Source: Bacteroidota bacterium
Lineage (GTDB): Bacteria; Bacteroidota; Bacteroidia; Chitinophagales; Chitinophagaceae
Reading direction: 5' to 3'
DNA length: 6,619 bases
Assembly: GCA_023392575.1 (NCBI GenBank)
Contig: JAEVYV010000337.1
Location: forward strand, 1 to 6,619
This document shows, piece after piece, positions 1 to 6,505 of this stretch. Each line of letters opens with the position of its first letter. Position 1 is the stretch's first letter. Below the pieces are notes generated by a model, which saw only the letters and a program-made list of their open reading frames with translations, did not search any database and was not told the origin of the DNA. Both the position numbers and the translations under genes were made by a program.

Positions 1-849
1 GTGAAGCCCACCCTGATCCGTGTGGCCGATGCCTACACAGCTTTTGCACAATTGCTGAACCAATACCAGCAAATGGTAACCCAGCAAATGAAAGGCATTC
101 AGCAGCCAAGCTACATTGCCGCCAGCGCCAAGGTAGGCGAAGACGTGTTTATCGGCGCTTTTAGCTACATCGGCGAAAACGTGAAAATCGGCCGCAACAC
201 CAAAATCTTCCCCAATTCCTTTATTGGAGACAATGTGCAAATTGGCGACAACTGCATCATTCACCCCGGTGTTAAAATCTATCACGATTGTGTATTGCAC
301 AACCAGGTAATCATTCATGCCGGCACCGTTATTGGCAGCGATGGCTTTGGCTTTGCCCCGCAGGCCGACGGCTCGTTTAAAAAAGTACCGCAAATCGGCA
401 ACGTCGTCATTGAAAACGATGTGGAAATAGGCGCCAACACCACGATCGACCGGGCCACCATGGGTTCTACCTGCATTAAGGCCGGCGCCAAGCTCGATAA
501 CCTGATCCAGATTGCCCACAACGTGGAAGTGGGCGAAAGCACGGTAATGGCCGCCCAGGCAGGCATTTCCGGCTCCACCAAAATTGGCCGAAACGTAATG
601 ATTGGCGGACAAGCCGGCATTGTGGGGCACATTCAAATTGCCGACGGCTCCAAGATCAATGCCCAAAGCGGCGTTAGCAAATCCCTAAAAGAGCCTTATT
701 CGGCCGTCACGGGTTCCCCTGCAGCGGATTACAGCAGCGTTTTACGCAGCCAGGCGGTCTTCCGCAACCTTCCCGAAATGGAAAAACGGGTTTACGAGCT
801 GGAAAAAATTGTAAAGCAGCTGATGGAAGAAAAGGTGAACAGCATCTAG
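1..849 (+). CDS. lpxD: UDP-3-O-acylglucosamine N-acyltransferase LpxD, 5'-truncated
   Basis: LpxD transfers a 3-hydroxyacyl chain from acyl carrier protein to the 2-amino group of UDP-3-O-acylglucosamine, the third step of lipid A synthesis, in the cytoplasm. The 282 visible codons run open to the window edge, so the GTG at position 1 is an internal codon. Comparing the catalytic His position with E. coli LpxD suggests that about 65 N-terminal residues (most of the uridine-binding domain) are missing. Fragment residues 1-20 (TLIRVADAYTAFAQLL) match the end of that domain. Residues about 36-225 are left-handed beta-helix hexapeptide repeats (IGENVKIG, IGDNVQIG, IGRNVMIG). His173 in QIAHNV corresponds to E. 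coli catalytic His239, and His210 in VGH to His276. Residues about 246-278 form the C-terminal helix of the trimer. The downstream neighbour is gyrB after 366 bp, not lpxC/fabZ or lpxA, which often follow lpxD in this phylum. No obvious intrinsic terminator follows the stop. The family call is very secure. Confidence 0.96.
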   Translation: MKPTLIRVADAYTAFAQLLNQYQQMVTQQMKGIQQPSYIAASAKVGEDVFIGAFSYIGENVKIGRNTKIFPNSFIGDNVQIGDNCIIHPGVKIYHDCVLHNQVIIHAGTVIGSDGFGFAPQADGSFKKVPQIGNVVIENDVEIGANTTIDRATMGSTCIKAGAKLDNLIQIAHNVEVGESTVMAAQAGISGSTKIGRNVMIGGQAGIVGHIQIADGSKINAQSGVSKSLKEPYSAVTGSPAADYSSVLRSQAVFRNLPEMEKRVYELEKIVKQLMEEKVNSI

Positions 850-1138
850 CTCTCTTCGTCTTTTACAACCATTCCTCGCTAAAACGCCCAAAACCATTGC
901 TGTACGGCTGGCAACAGGCATTGTTTTTCTTCCTCTCCGACAGTTGGGGTATTTGCTCGTTCTTGCCGCGGCAATTTAGTGATCGGCATCAACCGCAGAC
1001 CCATTACATCTGCACCCCTAAATTCCTCCGGGGAACAAAGGCAGGTGTATGAGTTTTACAGAGCTTTTCCACAACTTTTAAAGGAAGAAACAGCAAACAA
1101 AATATCTCGAAAAAAACGGCTTTTTAACGTCTTTTCCA

Positions 1139-1169
1139 TTGGCCCGACGGGTGTTTTCCGGTATATTTG
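1139..1169 (+). promoter_or_regulatory. Bacteroidota-type promoter of gyrB
   Basis: A -33 element TTG (1139-1141) is followed after 20 bp by TATATTTG (1162-1169), a full match to the TANNTTTG -7 consensus used by the primary sigma factor of Bacteroidota. Transcription would start near 1174-1178, giving a gyrB leader of about 40 nt. This was read by eye. The consensus and spacing are established for Bacteroides and Flavobacterium; use here is inferred. Confidence 0.7.
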
Positions 1170-1181
1170 CAAGAATGGACC

Positions 1182-1198
1182 TGCACCATTCCGGTGCG
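1182..1198 (+). promoter_or_regulatory. Short hairpin in the gyrB leader
   Basis: The arms GCACC (1183-1187) and GGTGC (1193-1197) enclose the 5-nt loop ATTCC, and a possible U-G pair (1182/1198) adds one step. The hairpin would lie just after the predicted transcription start. It ends 18 nt before the gyrB ATG, leaving the A/T-rich start region unpaired. It has no T-run, so it is not a terminator. A stem of five or six pairs is weak and could be chance; a role in mRNA stability or translation is only an inference. Confidence 0.35.
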
Positions 1199-1215
1199 TA
1201 AATTTTAGCTTTAAA

Positions 1216-3210
1216 ATGAGTGATATTTTAGATCCGGTTGTAACTCCTTCCACCCCCACAGTAATGCCTTCTTATGGCGCCGATTCGATCCAGGTTTTAG
1301 AAGGCCTGGAAGCTGTTCGCAAGCGCCCCGCCATGTATATTGGTGATATCGGCGTCAAGGGTCTGCACCATCTTGTATACGAAGTTGTAGACAACTCCAT
1401 TGACGAGGCCTTGGCCGGTCATTGTAAAAACATTATCGTTAGCATACACGAGGACAACTCCATCTCGGTTGAAGACGATGGCCGGGGAATTCCTACCGGC
1501 ATGCACGCCAAGGAAGGCCGCTCGGCCCTTGAGGTGGTGATGACCGTATTGCACGCCGGGGGTAAGTTCGACAAGGATTCGTACAAAGTATCCGGCGGTT
1601 TGCACGGGGTAGGCGTCAGCTGCGTGAACGCCTTAAGCTCCAAGATGCATGTATCCGTATTCCGGGAAGGGAAGATATTCGAACAGGAATACCGCATTGG
1701 TGTGCCCCAATACGCCGTACGGGAAATCGGCTCTACCAAAAAACGCGGAACCACGGTGCACTTCTGGCCCGATGAGACCATCTTCATCACCACTGATTAC
1801 AATAAAGACATTTTGGAAAGCCGCCTGCGTGAGCTGAGCTTTCTGAACAAGGGGCTGCGGATCACCCTGAACGATCTGCGGGAAAAAGATGAGGACGGCG
1901 GACTCACCTATTCAAAAACCTTTTACAGCGAAGGCGGTATCATTGAGTTTGTAGAAATGCTGGATACCAATGCCGGCCGGCAGTCGCTTTTGCCCAAGCC
2001 CCTGTATGTGGAAGGCCGGGACGAAAAAGCCAATGTAGCGGTAGAAGTGGCCATGACCTACAACACCAGCTATAACGAACATATTTATTCCTACGTCAAC
2101 AACATCAACACCATTGAAGGCGGCACCCACGTTGCCGGCTTCCGCCGGTCATTGACCCGTGTGTTTAAAAGCTATGGCGATAAGAACGGCATGTTTGAAA
2201 AAGCCAAGGTTTCCATTGAGGGTGACGACTTCCGTGAGGGATTGAGCGCCATCATTTCGGTAAAAGTACCCGAGCCGCAGTTTGAAGGGCAAACCAAAAC
2301 CAAGCTGGGGAACAACGAGGTTATGGGCATTGTGGACACCACGGTATCCAAAGTGCTGGAAGCCTATTTGGAAGAAAATCCCCGGGAGGCCAAAAACATT
2401 ATTCAAAAAGTAATTCTGGCCGCCCAGGCCCGGGCTGCCGCCAAGAAAGCCCGGGAAATGGTGCAGCGCAAATCGGTGCTGAGCGGAGGGGGCCTGCCCG
2501 GTAAACTGGCCGATTGCTCGGAACGTGATCCGGAAAAATGCGAACTCTACCTGGTGGAAGGTGACTCGGCCGGTGGTACCGCCAAACAAGGCCGCGACCG
2601 GAGCTTTCAGGCCATCCTTCCCTTGCGGGGTAAGATCCTGAACGTGGAAAAAGCCATGGAGCATAAGATCTACGAAAACGAGGAGATCCGCAACATGTAC
2701 ACAGCACTGGGGGTAACCGTGGGCACCCCCGACGATCCCAAAGCACTGAACCTGGCAAAACTGCGTTACCATAAGCTCATCATCATGACCGATGCCGATG
2801 TGGACGGAAGCCACATTGCCACGCTGATCCTGACCTTTGTTTATCGTTACATGAAAGAAATGGTGGAACAGGGCTATGTTTACCTGGCCCAGCCGCCCCT
2901 GTACCTGGTTAAAAAAGGCAAGGAGCAGGCCTATGCGTATAACGAAGAGCAGCGCAAAGCGCTGGTGGAGCGCCTGGGCGGCGGAAACGAAGGCAGCGTA
3001 AACATTCAGCGCTACAAGGGTTTGGGTGAAATGAACGCCGAGCAACTGTGGGAAACCACCATGAACCCGGCAACAAGAACCTTAAAAAGGGTAACCATTG
3101 AAAGCGCCGCGGAAGCGGATCGGATCTTCAGCATGCTGATGGGTGACGAAGTAGCACCGCGCAGGGAGTTTATCGAGAGCCATGCCAAATATGCCCGCAT
3201 TGACGTGTAA
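1216..3210 (+). CDS. gyrB: DNA gyrase subunit B, complete
   Basis: GyrB is the ATPase and TOPRIM subunit of the A2B2 gyrase, which introduces negative supercoils into DNA. From the ATG at 1216 the protein has 664 residues, normal for GyrB lacking the extra C-terminal insertion of E. coli GyrB (804). The GHKL ATPase comes first: Glu56 and Asn60 (EVVDNSIDEA), DDGRGIP from Asp87, and GGLHGVGVS at 127-135. QTKTKL (359-364) provides Lys361, which contacts ATP. The TOPRIM domain has VEGDSAGG with Glu448 and DADVD with Asp526, Asp528 and Asp530 for Mg2+. The tail carries QRYKGLGEMN (598-607). Relative to E. coli the N-terminal domain is offset by 14 without indels, and the positions equivalent to novobiocin contacts (Asp73, Arg136, Thr165) are kept as Asp87, Arg150 and Thr179. 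I chose ATG 1216 because it follows the promoter and leader; ATG 1264 (MPSYGADSIQ) is a possible alternative. A strong terminator follows 27 bp after the stop, so the gene is probably transcribed alone. gyrA is not in the window. Confidence 0.98.
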   Translation: MSDILDPVVTPSTPTVMPSYGADSIQVLEGLEAVRKRPAMYIGDIGVKGLHHLVYEVVDNSIDEALAGHCKNIIVSIHEDNSISVEDDGRGIPTGMHAKEGRSALEVVMTVLHAGGKFDKDSYKVSGGLHGVGVSCVNALSSKMHVSVFREGKIFEQEYRIGVPQYAVREIGSTKKRGTTVHFWPDETIFITTDYNKDILESRLRELSFLNKGLRITLNDLREKDEDGGLTYSKTFYSEGGIIEFVEMLDTNAGRQSLLPKPLYVEGRDEKANVAVEVAMTYNTSYNEHIYSYVNNINTIEGGTHVAGFRRSLTRVFKSYGDKNGMFEKAKVSIEGDDFREGLSAIISVKVPEPQFEGQTKTKLGNNEVMGIVDTTVSKVLEAYLEENPREAKNIIQKVILAAQARAAAKKAREMVQRKSVLSGGGLPGKLADCSERDPEKCELYLVEGDSAGGTAKQGRDRSFQAILPLRGKILNVEKAMEHKIYENEEIRNMYTALGVTVGTPDDPKALNLAKLRYHKLIIMTDADVDGSHIATLILTFVYRYMKEMVEQGYVYLAQPPLYLVKKGKEQAYAYNEEQRKALVERLGGGNEGSVNIQRYKGLGEMNAEQLWETTMNPATRTLKRVTIESAAEADRIFSMLMGDEVAPRREFIESHAKYARIDV

Positions 3211-3237
3211 GCACCATCCACGCATTGAACTATATAG

Positions 3238-3263
3238 GCCCGGAGCATGCTCCGGGCTTTTTT
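3238..3263 (+). terminator. Intrinsic terminator of gyrB
   Basis: The arms GCCCGGAGC (3238-3246) and GCTCCGGGC (3249-3257) form a perfect 20-bp palindrome together with the central AT. In RNA it would fold as an 8-bp G/C-rich stem with a CATG loop. Six T residues (3258-3263) follow at once. The 27-bp distance from the gyrB stop fits a Rho-independent terminator. There is no A-run on the left side, so it should work mainly on the + strand. Confidence 0.92.
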
Positions 3264-3285
3264 GTGTCGTTGATCTTAAACGAAA

Positions 3286-3314
3286 GCAGCTTTTCGCACC
3301 GAAAAGCAGGCTGC
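3286..3314. repeat. Inverted repeat in the spacer after gyrB
   Basis: GCTTTTCG (3289-3296) and CGAAAAGC (3300-3307) are perfect 8-bp arms around the 3-nt loop CAC. Outer GCA (3286-3288) and TGC (3312-3314) can pair as well, with a 4-nt bulge (AGGC). No T-run follows on either strand, so it does not look like a terminator. It lies about 100 bp upstream of the next + strand start and could be a protein-binding site, an RNA structure or chance. Confidence 0.4.
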
Positions 3315-3412
3315 AAATCGAAATTTTCCAAGTGCTTTTTTACGATTTTTTCAGATCCTGTCTTTGAAAGAAACGAAAGCCCTAATTTCATTCCCTTCAT
3401 CACAACGTGCTT

Positions 3413-4618
3413 ATGAAACCAATCTTTCTGTGCCTCTTTGTCTTCCTGTTCTTTGCCGGGCATACGCAAAAACTGTTGAAAGGTGTGGTGTTGGATGCCG
3501 AAATGAACACAGCGGTATCCGGTGCCAGCGTTTTTTTCAACAATACATCCATGGGTACCACGGCCAACACCGAAGGCCAATTTCAACTGTACCTGCCTGC
3601 GGGGAAATACGACCTCATTGTCTCTTCCATTGGCTACGAAACGCATAACCAAACGATCATTCCAGGCGAGGCAGCTGATTTTCTGACCATCAAACTCAAG
3701 TTAAAAGCCCCGGAGCTTGAAACCGTGGTCATCGAACCTTACGAAAAGAACGGCTGGGAGAAGTGGGGCCAGTTTTTTCTGGAAAACTTTATCGGCACAT
3801 CGGCCTATGCCCGGGATTGTGAAATCAAAAATACCGGTGCCCTACGATTCCGGAACTCAAAAAAGACAAACGAGTTAACCGCCTTTGCGCTGGAACCGCT
3901 GATCATCGAAAACAAGGCACTGGGTTACACGATCCGATACCAACTAGAGAGTTTTAGTTATAATTTTTCAACGCACTATCTTCTTTGTCTTGGCTATCCG
4001 TTTTTCGAACCGATGAAGGGAGGCCGGGCCAGGCAAAAAAGATGGGAGCAAAAGCGCCGCGAGGTTTATTTTGGCTCCATCATGCATTTTATGCGCAGCG
4101 TTTACCGCAACCAGCTGACAGAAGAAGGCTTTGAAGTAAGGGCCTTGAAAAAAATTGAAAATGCCGAAAAGAAAAGAGTAAAAGAAGCCCGCCAAAACAA
4201 CATGAAAAAAACACCGATGCCCGATGGAAGAATCATGCTGAGCGAAATAAACAAGGACAGTGCCGCTTATTACAACAAAATAATGCAGCAGCCAGACTCC
4301 TATGATATGGCCGAAAAAAACCCATTGCCCGGCGACAACATTGCTTATGCAGTGGACAGCACTACGGCGGGTTTGGCCTTCAACAATTATTTGCTGATTA
4401 TTTATACCAAGGGCATGGCGCCGCCCGAGTACCGGCAACGGTTTCCCAAAAACAGCACAGGCATGATGAGCCAGGTCACCCTGACCCATCAGCGGCCCGT
4501 GGAGATACAGGCCAATGGAAGCTATTACAATCCCACAGACCTGATAAGTTTGGGCTATTGGGCCTGGTCCGAAAAAATCGCCACGATGCTGCCCTTTGAT
4601 TTTAGCACCAAAAAATGA
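3413..4618 (+). CDS. Exported protein with carboxypeptidase-regulatory-like domain
   Basis: The protein has 401 residues from ATG 3413. A GTG two codons upstream (3407) would only add two residues, and the chosen start gives a normal Sec signal: MK, then a hydrophobic core at 4-15, with cleavage likely near residue 18-19 (GHTQ). Residues about 21-107 are a carboxypeptidase-regulatory-like beta-sandwich: KGVVLDAEMNTAVSGASV, the N-T-EGQF turn, LPAGKYDLIVSSIGYE, and ending ELETVVI. Many Bacteroidota envelope proteins carry this domain. The part after it (about 108-401) belongs to a recurring but uncharacterised Bacteroidota arrangement, with FLENFIGTSAYARDCEIKN, EPLIIENKALGYTIRYQLE and a very basic stretch at 204-266 rich in Lys and Arg. 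I see no zinc-peptidase motif and no TonB-dependent barrel, so the carboxypeptidase name should not be read as an activity. Location is probably periplasm or outer membrane. It lies between two terminators and is probably monocistronic. Function unknown. Confidence 0.88.
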   Translation: MKPIFLCLFVFLFFAGHTQKLLKGVVLDAEMNTAVSGASVFFNNTSMGTTANTEGQFQLYLPAGKYDLIVSSIGYETHNQTIIPGEAADFLTIKLKLKAPELETVVIEPYEKNGWEKWGQFFLENFIGTSAYARDCEIKNTGALRFRNSKKTNELTAFALEPLIIENKALGYTIRYQLESFSYNFSTHYLLCLGYPFFEPMKGGRARQKRWEQKRREVYFGSIMHFMRSVYRNQLTEEGFEVRALKKIENAEKKRVKEARQNNMKKTPMPDGRIMLSEINKDSAAYYNKIMQQPDSYDMAEKNPLPGDNIAYAVDSTTAGLAFNNYLLIIYTKGMAPPEYRQRFPKNSTGMMSQVTLTHQRPVEIQANGSYYNPTDLISLGYWAWSEKIATMLPFDFSTKK

Positions 4619-4662
4619 TTTATTGATTCCCTGGCCGTATTGTAAGAACGATCGTCGGCATA

Positions 4663-4691
4663 AAAAAGCCCGGAAATCATCCGGGCTTTTT
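4663..4691. terminator. Bidirectional terminator between convergent genes
   Basis: The arms GCCCGGA (4668-4674) and TCCGGGC (4680-4686) surround the loop AATCA. An A-run on the left (4662-4667) pairs with a T-run on the right (4687-4691), so each strand shows a G/C stem followed by a U-run. It sits 44 bp after the + strand stop at 4618 and 17 bp beyond the - strand stop at 4709, serving both genes. Confidence 0.92.
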
Positions 4692-4708
4692 ATATCCATC
4701 AAGAACGT

Positions 4709-6262
4709 TTAGTAAACAAACACTGTTTTGGTCGAGAATAAAAAGTTACCCGTTTGAACCGACTTGAAGTTCTTAATTACTTCGGTTGGATAACCCTCCG
4801 CATCGTATTTATACACCATACTGTACGGTTCTGTTAAAGGAAAACTGTTGGAGTATTCTTTACGCTGAACGGTCAGGTTGTTTTTTGAGCTGTGTGAAAG
4901 GAACAGGTCGGGCCAGTTCATGTGGATATAAGGATTGATATTGGCATCGTAATCATACCGGCCCAGTTCAGAGCTGTGGTTTGAGGTTACAGCAGCCGAT
5001 GTAAGAATATTGCCCTTATCAAACTTTACTGTGTATTGCATGGTTATGTTTTTATGTGAGTAGGAATAATCAATCTTTCTTTCCTGAAGGGAGGGGAAAT
5101 ACGCAACCACTCCCGTCGTCACCACGCCACTCTCCTTTTGGCTGATACCCGCCACTTTTCCCTGCACATTGTAGGTAAAACTGGTTTCGCTTAGGGCTTG
5201 ATTGGTGGACGGCTCGACCCTTTTAATTTTTGCCAGTCTGTCTCCACTGTACTCAAAGCGGTCGGTCATGGCAAAATAGTTTGTGTTGTTTTCCTTTTTC
5301 TGCCAGTAATCAATCTTTAATAAACGACCCAGGTGATCGTAGAAATAATCGGTTTTGGTATCCGCAATATCCTGGCCGTTCACTTGCTTATAGGTACGCT
5401 CCGACGTTAGTTTTTTAGCAGCCTTGCTTCCGCCTAAAATATAAACGGTGGAAAGATCCAGGTCTTTTTTCTCCAATGTTATTTCATCAGTAGTCCCCCA
5501 TTTTGATACCGCGAACTTGAATCTAACACCTGCTTTTAACAGCTGTACTTCGTTTGTACCGGCGGCCAAAGAAATATAATTCGTGGTCATTTCACCCTTA
5601 TCATTCCAGGTACTAATCGTTAACGCTGCCGGAAGGCTGTCGTACACCACATCGCCAATTTTCATGATCGCTTTGATCTTTACTTTCATATACGGATTGG
5701 CGTCCTCCTGCCCGTGATCAAATGCGCCGGATGGATAGCCGTATTGCTGCGGAGTTTCGCCGGGCTGCACTTTTAGCACGTCAACGGCAACATCTTTCAT
5801 GGTATTTTCTACTACCGAAAAATCGATGCTCAGTGGTTTTTGTACGGCGGCCGCTTTTACCGAACCGGCAACAGGCGCTGCAAAATGCGTTTGCACACTG
5901 CCGTATTCCATGCGAAAGGAAGTCAGCTTATAATCACCGGCGGGTAATTCCAGTGTGGCGGTTTGCACTGGCGCTGAAAGGTTCAGGACCAATAACTGGT
6001 CTTGTGCCACTAATTCGCCATTGGCCTTTGAAATGCTCACCACGGCTCTCAGGTTGCTGCTGTGGTACGGCTGGCCCAAAAGATCCATTGAGGGCAAAAA
6101 ACGAAGGCTGCCTTTTTTCACCGGCTGTGGCGTATTGGGTTGATCGCCGCCACCGGGTTTTTGCGGACCGGTTGGTCTTGGAATATCCGGTTTGGTACAG
6201 GCCGAAAAAATGAATACTAAAAGAACTAAAAGTCTGGTTGTTTTGGTTAATCCGCTTCGCAT
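4709..6262 (-). CDS. Large lipoprotein with YD-like repeats, function unknown
   Basis: The predicted 517-residue protein begins with a basic N-terminus and a hydrophobic core (LLVLLVFIF). A lipobox FSAC puts the lipidated Cys at 22, so it is an exported, membrane-anchored lipoprotein. Residues 24-50 are a Pro/Gly-rich flexible tether. Residues about 51-275 look like one or two beta-sandwich domains (for example TATLELPAGDYKLTSFRMEY). From about 285 on there are YD-like repeat units: YFYDHLGRLLKID (306-318), FEYSGDRLAKIKR (336-348), FTYNVQGKV (362-370), and YKYDAEGYPTEVIK (484-497). The segment NPYIHMNWPDLF...SKNNLT (443-464) resembles a motif common in Bacteroidota lipoproteins of this kind. 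The repeats are much fewer than in RHS toxins, and there is no toxin-like C-terminal domain. The start at 6262 gives a complete signal sequence. The acidic residue soon after Cys (CTKPD) is at best a weak surface-export signal. No operon partner is visible. The lipoprotein call is secure; the role is unknown. Confidence 0.9.
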   Translation of the reverse strand: MRSGLTKTTRLLVLLVFIFSACTKPDIPRPTGPQKPGGGDQPNTPQPVKKGSLRFLPSMDLLGQPYHSSNLRAVVSISKANGELVAQDQLLVLNLSAPVQTATLELPAGDYKLTSFRMEYGSVQTHFAAPVAGSVKAAAVQKPLSIDFSVVENTMKDVAVDVLKVQPGETPQQYGYPSGAFDHGQEDANPYMKVKIKAIMKIGDVVYDSLPAALTISTWNDKGEMTTNYISLAAGTNEVQLLKAGVRFKFAVSKWGTTDEITLEKKDLDLSTVYILGGSKAAKKLTSERTYKQVNGQDIADTKTDYFYDHLGRLLKIDYWQKKENNTNYFAMTDRFEYSGDRLAKIKRVEPSTNQALSETSFTYNVQGKVAGISQKESGVVTTGVVAYFPSLQERKIDYSYSHKNITMQYTVKFDKGNILTSAAVTSNHSSELGRYDYDANINPYIHMNWPDLFLSHSSKNNLTVQRKEYSNSFPLTEPYSMVYKYDAEGYPTEVIKNFKSVQTGNFLFSTKTVFVY

Positions 6263-6505
6263 TGTTTGAGGTTTTAAGGTTTTTATTTTTTGATCCGATT
6301 TATAACAATACCCCGGGCGGAGGGCAAAGCGTTGGGTAAAAAATTTCCGTTTAACAAAACTTTTAAGCCTTGTAGCAAAATCAATGATGGGCGGCAGGCA
6401 ATCTGTTTCAACGGGAAGGCGATCCCGCTGTCCTTCGGTCCAAATGCAAAAAATTGAAAAGGGTTGGGTTCATCTTTCGATTAATTTTATCCCAACACAT
6501 GCAAT
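6263..6505. other. Divergent intergenic region between lipoprotein and reductase
   Basis: These 243 bp separate two genes read in opposite directions, so both promoters should lie here. No gene is visible. A small inverted repeat, CGGGA (6412-6416) and TCCCG (6423-6427), lies near the middle without a T-run. For the + strand gene, TAATTTTA (6482-6489) matches all but the last base of TANNTTTG, but the nearest upstream TTG (6464-6466) is only 15 bp away, so this candidate is weak. Confidence 0.55.
6355..6384 (-). promoter_or_regulatory. Possible promoter of the lipoprotein gene
   Basis: Read on the - strand, TTG (6384-6382) is followed after 19 bp by AAGTTTTG (6362-6355). This matches the Bacteroidota -7 consensus TANNTTTG except for its first base. 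It would give a leader of about 85-90 nt before the ATG at 6262. Spacing is right, but one mismatch and the A/T-rich background keep confidence low. Confidence 0.28.

Larger units (their letters stand above)
850..1215. other. Intergenic region between lpxD and gyrB, no gene seen
   Basis: This 366-bp stretch has no recognisable gene. The gyrB frame happens to stay open back to a GTG at 979, but the 79 extra codons resemble no GyrB N-terminus, and the likely gyrB promoter lies inside them. A 67-codon - strand frame (1056-1259) overlaps the gyrB start and has no family features. No tRNA-like cloverleaf and no good lpxD terminator (stem plus T-run) is visible near 850-960. The right end holds the gyrB promoter and leader, listed separately. 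Confidence 0.7.

Noticed and set aside
963..974. Perfect 12-bp palindrome TTGCCGCGGCAA between lpxD and gyrB
   Set aside because: About one or two 12-bp palindromes are expected by chance in a window this long. As a hairpin it has only a 4-bp stem with a 4-nt loop, so it is a poor terminator for lpxD.
2149..3045. 298-codon open frame on the - strand inside gyrB
   Set aside because: It lies wholly opposite the conserved gyrB coding sequence. Its translation is rich in His and Phe, shows no family motif, and is explained by gyrB codon usage.
3359..3366. TGTCTTTG as a -7 box for the gene at 3413
   Set aside because: It differs from TANNTTTG in the important A, and no TTG lies at suitable distance upstream (around 3335-3342).
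3413..4618. Active carboxypeptidase
   Set aside because: Only the regulatory-like beta-sandwich is present. I see no HxxE...H zinc site or catalytic domain.
3968..4702. 244-codon open frame on the - strand opposite the carboxypeptidase-regulatory-like gene
   Set aside because: It overlaps a real gene almost throughout, begins inside the region of the convergent gene's end, and would be cut by the bidirectional terminator. It has no signal or domain.
4709..5408. RHS/YD-type polymorphic toxin
   Set aside because: There are only a handful of diverged units in a 517-residue lipoprotein. There is no RHS core motif, no variable toxin tip after the repeats, and no immunity gene next to it.
5722..6213. 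163-codon + strand frame opposite the lipoprotein gene
   Set aside because: The - strand frame has a complete signal peptide, lipobox and repeat units. The + strand translation is low-quality, Arg-rich sequence with no motif.
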